64,000 bases of DNA from assembly GCA_021030915.1 (NCBI GenBank), contig JAGEMR010000010.1, positions 124,001-188,000 on the forward strand, given 5' to 3'. How positions within the stretch are numbered: the first letter of the stretch is position 1; every line of letters begins with the position of its first letter. This document shows, piece by piece, positions 58,601-64,000 of this stretch. The stretch is from Astrothelium macrocarpum (taxonomy: Eukaryota > Ascomycota > Dothideomycetes > Trypetheliales > Trypetheliaceae). The translations under genes were made by a program, and so were the position numbers. Under the pieces are notes generated by a model. It worked only from the letters and a program-made list of their open reading frames with translations, made no database searches and had not been told where the DNA came from.

Positions 58601-61600
58601 ATGTCGTCGGCGGGCGATTTCATATTTGAATTTGATGACTATGATCACCAGGAAGACGTTGCTGGGCCAAGCGATGGACGCGGAACAGCTCTCAGCCATC
58701 TTAACGAGCAATCAGATGTACCACCGCAAAGTGTGAGGCCCATGGCATCGTGGGCAACTACTGTGAGGCCTATGTCATCATGGACTAATACTGTGAGGCC
58801 TATGCCGTCATGGACTACTACTGTGAGGCCCATGGCATCGTTCACTACTGCTGTGGACAACTCGTTGGTACGCACTCAGTGTAACACCAGTAAGATGTGG
58901 TAATGGCTGACCTCTCAAGTAGGATATAGACAGAGCTACAATTAGAATAAGAGACGAACCAGACGGACTAGACGAAATAGACGAATTCGGGAAAGTCTTA
59001 CAATTGGCAAAAACAACCACAAACAATTCACGCTGGAGCCAAGCATATGGAAATCCATTCGAAGCAGAGCCAGGCTCAGAAACCGATCCAAATTCGCCAA
59101 ACTTCAGGCCCAGAGCATGGGTCAAATCTCTGCTAAAGTTACGATCACAAGATCCACAAGCAACCCCGCCCCGAACGGCAGGCATCGCCTTCAAAAATCT
59201 AAACGTACATGGCTATGGATCGGGCGCAGACTACCAAAAAAATGTGGGCAGTCTTTGGCTTCAAGCCATTGGCATTGTACAGGGACTATTGGGCCGTGGG
59301 AAGCAAAGGATAGATATCCTGAGAGATTTCGACGGCTTGGTTAAGAGTGGTGAGATGCTCGTTGTGCTGGGACCACCGGGGTCCGGTTGCTCAACTCTTC
59401 TCAAGACTATTTCGGGGGAGACTCATGGCTTCGTCATTGACGAAGGTTCATATCTAAATTATCAAGGTATGCCTCAATTCGTATCCAACGATTCAGGTAC
59501 TCTTCGCTAAATTTGTGAAAGGTATCGGACCAAAGCAGATGCACAAGAATTTTCGTGGTGAAGCCATTTACACTGCGGAAACCGATGTCCACTTTCCTTC
59601 GCTCACAGTAGGTGATACGCTGGAGTTTGCCGCTCGCGCTCGTGCACCTCGCCACATTCCCGGTGGTGCTGACCGAAAATTCTTTGCAAAACACCTTCGC
59701 GATGTGATAATGGCAACTTTCGGTATCAGTCACACCATCAACACCAAAGTCGGTAATGACTTTATCCGTGGAGTCAGCGGCGGTGAGAGGAAGCGTGTCA
59801 GTATTGCTGAAGCTGTCCTTAGCGGAGCTCCTCTGCAGTGCTGGGACAATAGCACCCGAGGCCTGGACAGTGCCAATGCTATTGAATTCTGCAAAACAGT
59901 CCGACTCTCGACAGACCTACTGGGAGCCACGGCATGTGTGGCTATCTATCAAGCTTCCCAGGCGGCCTACGATGTGTTTGACAAGGTCGTCGTTCTGTAC
60001 GAGGGTCGCCAGATCTTCTTTGGTCTTACCACCGAAGCAAGAGGATATTTCGAGAGGCTCGGGTTTCATTGTCCAGATCGTCAAACAGATGCGGACTTTT
60101 GCACATCAATGACAAGTCCTCAGGAGCGCGAAGTGAGAGAAGGCTTCGAAAAACGAGTCCCTCGTACGCCGGACGATTTTGCGAAAGCTTGGAGATCAAG
60201 CCCTGAATATAAACGATTAATGCGAGAGCTCGAAGCATATGACATAGCTTACCCTATTGGAGGCGAGAATTTTGAGAAATTCAAACAGTCACGCAGAGCC
60301 CAGCAAGCAAAAATGCAGCGCTGGAAATCCCCATATACTCTCTCTTATTACCAACAGGTTCAGCTATGTCTATGGCGTGGGTTCTTACGTCTCAAGGCAG
60401 ACCCCAATCTGACATTCTTTCAACTTTTCTTCAATTTTCTTTTGGCCTTGGTCGTCGGGAGCGTATTCTACAATCTTCAACCTTATACACAAAGTTTCTT
60501 CGAGCGCGGTGCGCTCTTGTTTTTTGCCATTCTATTAAACGCCTTTGGTAGTGCACTAGAAGTACGCTTTCCACTCCATATCGGAGAAACAGTCTCTCAC
60601 AGTATTACAGATTCTCACGCTCTACGTCCAACGACCAATTGTCGAAAAGCACGCCCGATATGCGCTGTATCATTCATCCACCGAATCCATCGCTTCTATG
60701 CTCACTGACATGCCCTACAAGTTATGCAACACCATAATCTTTAATACTACGGTATATTTTCTGGCAAACCTTCGACGAGAGCCCGGCGCCTTCTTCTTCT
60801 TCCTTCTCGTGTCCTTTACTCTCACGCTCACAATGTCAATGTTTTTTCGCCTGATTGGATCCGTCTCTCGGACATTGTCGCAAGCCATGGCGCCAGCAGC
60901 TATTCTCATCTTAGCCCTCGTGATTTATACTGGTTTTGTAATTCCAACACGTTACATGCTCGGCTGGTCCAGATGGATTAATTATCTTGATCCGATTGCA
61001 TATGGGTTCGAAAGTCTGATGATTAATGAATTCCATAACAGGGACTTTCCCTGTTCGTCGTTCATTCCGTTTGGGCCGAAGTATCAGGGCGACAATATCG
61101 CCAACCAAATTTGCACCCCAGTCGGTTCTGTCGCAGGATCGGATCTGGTCAGCGGAGACGCATACATTGAGTCATCTTACCAATATCACCATTCTCATAA
61201 GTGGCGCAACTATGGTATCGTCTGGGCTTTCCTGGTGGGCCTCTGCGGCCTTTACCTCCTCGCATCCGAATACATCTCTGCAAAAAAGTCAAAAGGCGAG
61301 GTTCTCGTATTTCGCCGGGGGCACGCCCCAGCCGCAGTAGCAAAGAAACGAGTGAATGACCATGAAACCGTAGCTAATGGCAATGTGGATGCTATCACGG
61401 AGAAGACTTTGGACCGTGATTTTTCGGCTATTATTCAAAAGCAAACGGCGATATTCCATTGGAAGGATTTATGCTACGATATTACTATTAAAGGTCAACC
61501 CAGGCGCATTCTTGATCATGTCGATGGATGGGTCAAACCAGGTACTTTGACCGCACTAATGGGAGTGTCTGGCGCGGGTAAAACAACCCTTTTGGATACT

Positions 61601-63509
61601 CTAGCTGATCGTGTGACCGTTGGAGTCATTAGTGGAGAAATGTTAGTCGACGGGCGACAGCGTGATAGTTCCTTCCAGCGGAAGACTGGTTACGTTCAAC
61701 AGCAAGATCTGCATCTTTCAACATCGACAGTGCGAGAGGCGCTCAATTTCAGCGCCTTGCTTCGTCAGCCAAGGCATGTGCCTCGTAAAGAGAAGCTGGA
61801 TTATGTCAACGAAGTCATCAAGCTCTTAGACATGGAAGAATATGCGGACGCTGTCGTTGGAGTTCCGGGCGAAGGTCTAAACATTGAGCAGCGCAAGCGC
61901 CTTACCATCGGGGTTGAGCTTGTAGCGAAACCGGAGCTGCTCCTCTTCCTTGACGAACCGACTTCGGGTTTGGATAGTCAAACATCCTGGTCCATATGCG
62001 ACCTCATGGAGAAGCTTACAAAGAGCGGTCAGGCCATTCTTTGCACAATTCACCAACCTTCAGCTATGCTGTTCCAGCGTTTTGATCGGTTGCTTTTCCT
62101 TGATAAAGGAGGTAAGCCTATCTATTTTGGCGAAATTGGCGAGAACTCCAAGACCTTGACGAACTATTTCGAGAGGAATGGCGCACCGCTGTGTCCAGAA
62201 GACGCCAATCCCGCTGAATGGATGCTCGAGATTACTGGTGCTGCACCTGGATCCCATACTGATATCAATTGGCCGCAGACCTGGCGCGAAAGCTCTGAAA
62301 TTAAAGCAGTTCACGCCGAGCTTTATCGTCTGAAGGCAGAACGTCTTGAAGTCACTGCGCCATCCACTTCACCAGAGGATAAGGACAGCTACCGGGAGTT
62401 TGCAGCGCGATTTGGACTCCAGCTGTATGAAGTTCTGAAACGTGTCAATCAGCAATATTGGCGTACTCCGTCTTATATCTATTCCAAAACGGCGCTTTGT
62501 GTCTTTTCCGGTCTTTTTATTGGATTTTCCTTCTTCCATGCAAAGAACTCTATTCAAGGGCTGCAAAATCAGATGTTCTCCCTTTTCATGCTTATGACAA
62601 TATTCAGCCAGTTGGTTCAGCAGATTGCACCGCAATTCGTCACCCAACGCGCTCTTTACGAAACTCATGAGCGACCATCCAAAACTTATTCCTGGAAGGC
62701 ATTTATGTTATCCAACATCCTGGTTGAGATACCATGGAACACCCTTATGGCAGTATTGCTTTTCTTGACTTGGTACTACCCAATTGGGCTTTATCGTAAT
62801 GCTGAGCCCACCCATGCTGTTCACGAACGTGGCGCTTTAATGTTTCTTCTCATCTGGACTTTCATGCTCTTCACTTGCACCTTTGCCAATCTAATTGTGG
62901 CAGGCATTCCAGATGCCGAGACCGCGGGCAATCTCGCTAATCTGTGCTTTTCACTTTGCTTGATCTTCTGCGGGTAAGTGTCCATTGTTTCATCTCAATC
63001 TGCTATCTCCCCTGAGCCGGCAGTCTGTTCATAATAGTCTTACTAACAATGTCATCACCAGTGTCCTTGCCACGCCGACTGCCCTCCCTGGTTTCTGGGT
63101 CTTCATGTACCGTGTCTCTCCGTTTACCTATCTGATCTCTGCTATGCTCTCCACCGCCGTTGCCAACACCAACATCATCTGTGCGTCCAACGAATATCTC
63201 GCGTTTCCTCCACCTGCAGGTCAGACATGTCTCGACTACATGCAACCATTCATCAACTCCACTGGTGGTTACCTGCAGAACAACGATACTCGTGCGCCGG
63301 AGCTCTGTAGCTTCTGCTCTCAGAGCGACACCAATATCTACTTGGCCAGCGTGAGCAGCCATTACAGTCAGCGATGGCGAAATTTCGGCATTATGTGGGC
63401 GTTCATTGTTTTTAACATTGTGGCAGCTGTGCTCATTTACTTTTTGGCGAGGGTGCCGAAGAGAAAGGGATGGTGGAAGTTCTGGGCGAGCAAGCCGAAG
63501 ACTGAGTAA
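58601..63509 (+). CDS. PDR-type full ABC transporter (ABCG family)
   Basis: Five exons (58601-58867, 58923-59466, 59522-60561, 60611-62973, 63062-63509) give 1553 residues in the reverse order NBD1-TMD1-NBD2-TMD2. NBD1: Walker A GPPGSGCSTLL (near residue 239, with the usual PDR Cys for Lys), signature VSGGERKRVS, Walker B region WDNSTRGLDSAN. NBD2: Walker A GVSGAGKTTLLDTLADR (near 935), the worn signature NIEQRKRLTIGVEL, Walker B LFLDEPTSGLDSQTSW. The two membrane halves include the PDR motif YVQRPIVEKHARYALYH and a Cys-rich last extracellular loop (CLDYMQPFI, LCSFCSQS). Such pumps export drugs, azoles and metabolites at the plasma membrane. The N-terminus carries four 10-residue repeats. Confidence 0.95.
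58733..58852 (+). repeat. Four 30-bp tandem repeats in exon 1 of the ABC transporter
   Basis: Four in-frame copies of a 30-bp unit encode VRPMASWATT, VRPMSSWTNT, VRPMPSWTTT and VRPMASFTTA. They lie in the cytoplasmic N-terminus before NBD1. Ser/Thr content suggests possible phosphorylation sites. Copy number may vary between strains. Confidence 0.9.
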
Positions 63510-64000
63510 GCTTGGAAGTAATTAATGTCGTCATGAAGCTAAATGCATATGCTGTATTTGTATCTCTGCATTGTAGGCCTTTTGTTGTTTCTCTTTTTTT
63601 TCCCTTATTAGATGGATAGAGATTATCTTTTGGCGAGCTAAAAGGTTTCAGGTTGCATCATTACGGAGTTGTATGGATTATCTAAGGGTGAGAGAAGTTC
63701 GACTTCAAATTTGATGTCTGACTGAATTTCTAAGATCATTCGATGAAGGCTCGCCTCAAGGCAAGTCCTTGATGCAGTCATGCGCGGTATGGATTCAACA
63801 TTCAAAGGCTGAAAGAATGAATTCGTCATATAAGTTCAGACACGACCAGCTAATTGGTTGTATTGCAGAATAAAAGTGCAATCATGGCTTACATGTGCAA
63901 TTACTTAAGACTGATTTGGAACTTGATTCATCTCTTTCCAAAGCCTAGACTAAAATAGGTGAAGATGACAAACAAATGCGTCGTAATGGTCCTTCACACC
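63510..64000. other. 3' flank of the ABC transporter
   Basis: About 490 bp to the window end. Only short minus-strand open frames. No gene supported. Confidence 0.5.

Overview
The window reads as nuclear DNA of a filamentous ascomycete (Pezizomycotina; a leotiomycete-like fungus is my guess, not shown). The signs are many short GT-AG introns (mostly 44-63 nt), Pezizomycotina-type families (SAT4/rhodopsin-domain membrane proteins, a PDR-type ABC transporter, an AzgA purine permease, fungal SDRs, a GLEYA adhesin-like protein), a nuclear ATP9 gene with a two-part mitochondrial presequence, and an AT-rich pogo/Fot1-like transposon that looks decayed. Almost every gene had to be rebuilt by splicing. 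Exon limits below come from reading frame, splice consensus and family-like sequence, not from transcripts.

Layout. 0-7 kb: the 3' end of one SAT4 protein, a 2.5-kb gap, an intact SAT4 paralogue, and an SDR. 7.4-12.7 kb, mostly core genes: chorismate synthase (-), a divergent mitochondrial-carrier-like protein (+), a small coiled-coil protein with a frame problem, ATP synthase subunit c (+), and a possible small minus-strand gene. 13.9-15.3 kb: a GLEYA adhesin-like gene with a damaged 5' end. 16.0-18.2 kb: a 2.16-kb Fot1/pogo-like element with 47-bp terminal inverted repeats and TA target duplication. 20.3-31.2 kb: a cAMP-receptor-like GPCR (+), CCZ1 (-), mitochondrial methionyl-tRNA formyltransferase (+), a 1066-aa amidohydrolase/FAH/alpha-beta-hydrolase fusion (-), and SLX9 (-), whose start codon alone makes up the coding part of its first exon. 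31.6-41.5 kb: an MFS transporter (+), a third SAT4 protein (-), and a divergent SDR (-)/aldehyde dehydrogenase (+) pair. 42.9-49.5 kb: a secreted GPI-type protein (+), an unrecognised small gene (+), a GDSL esterase (-) and an AzgA-like purine permease (-). 51.0-55.1 kb: a methyltransferase-like protein with a long disordered N-terminus (+) and an FAD monooxygenase (+). 55.4-63.5 kb: a fusion of a fungal STAND/HeLo-like N-terminal domain to a degenerate G-alpha domain (-), and a PDR-type ABC transporter (+).

How the genes fit together. Core cell functions (aromatic amino acids, ATP synthase, vacuole fusion, mitochondrial translation start, ribosome biogenesis) alternate with accessory uptake, efflux, surface and catabolic genes. 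The triple hydrolase, the MFS transporter, the SDR and the succinate-semialdehyde-type dehydrogenase could form a loose catabolic neighbourhood, but the core gene SLX9 lies inside it, so this is only a hypothesis. The observations I rate highest are the triple hydrolase fusion, the N-domain/G-alpha fusion with an altered P-loop, the gene damage at 13.9 kb and the transposon. I saw no PKS, NRPS, terpene cyclase, rRNA, tRNA or CRISPR array.
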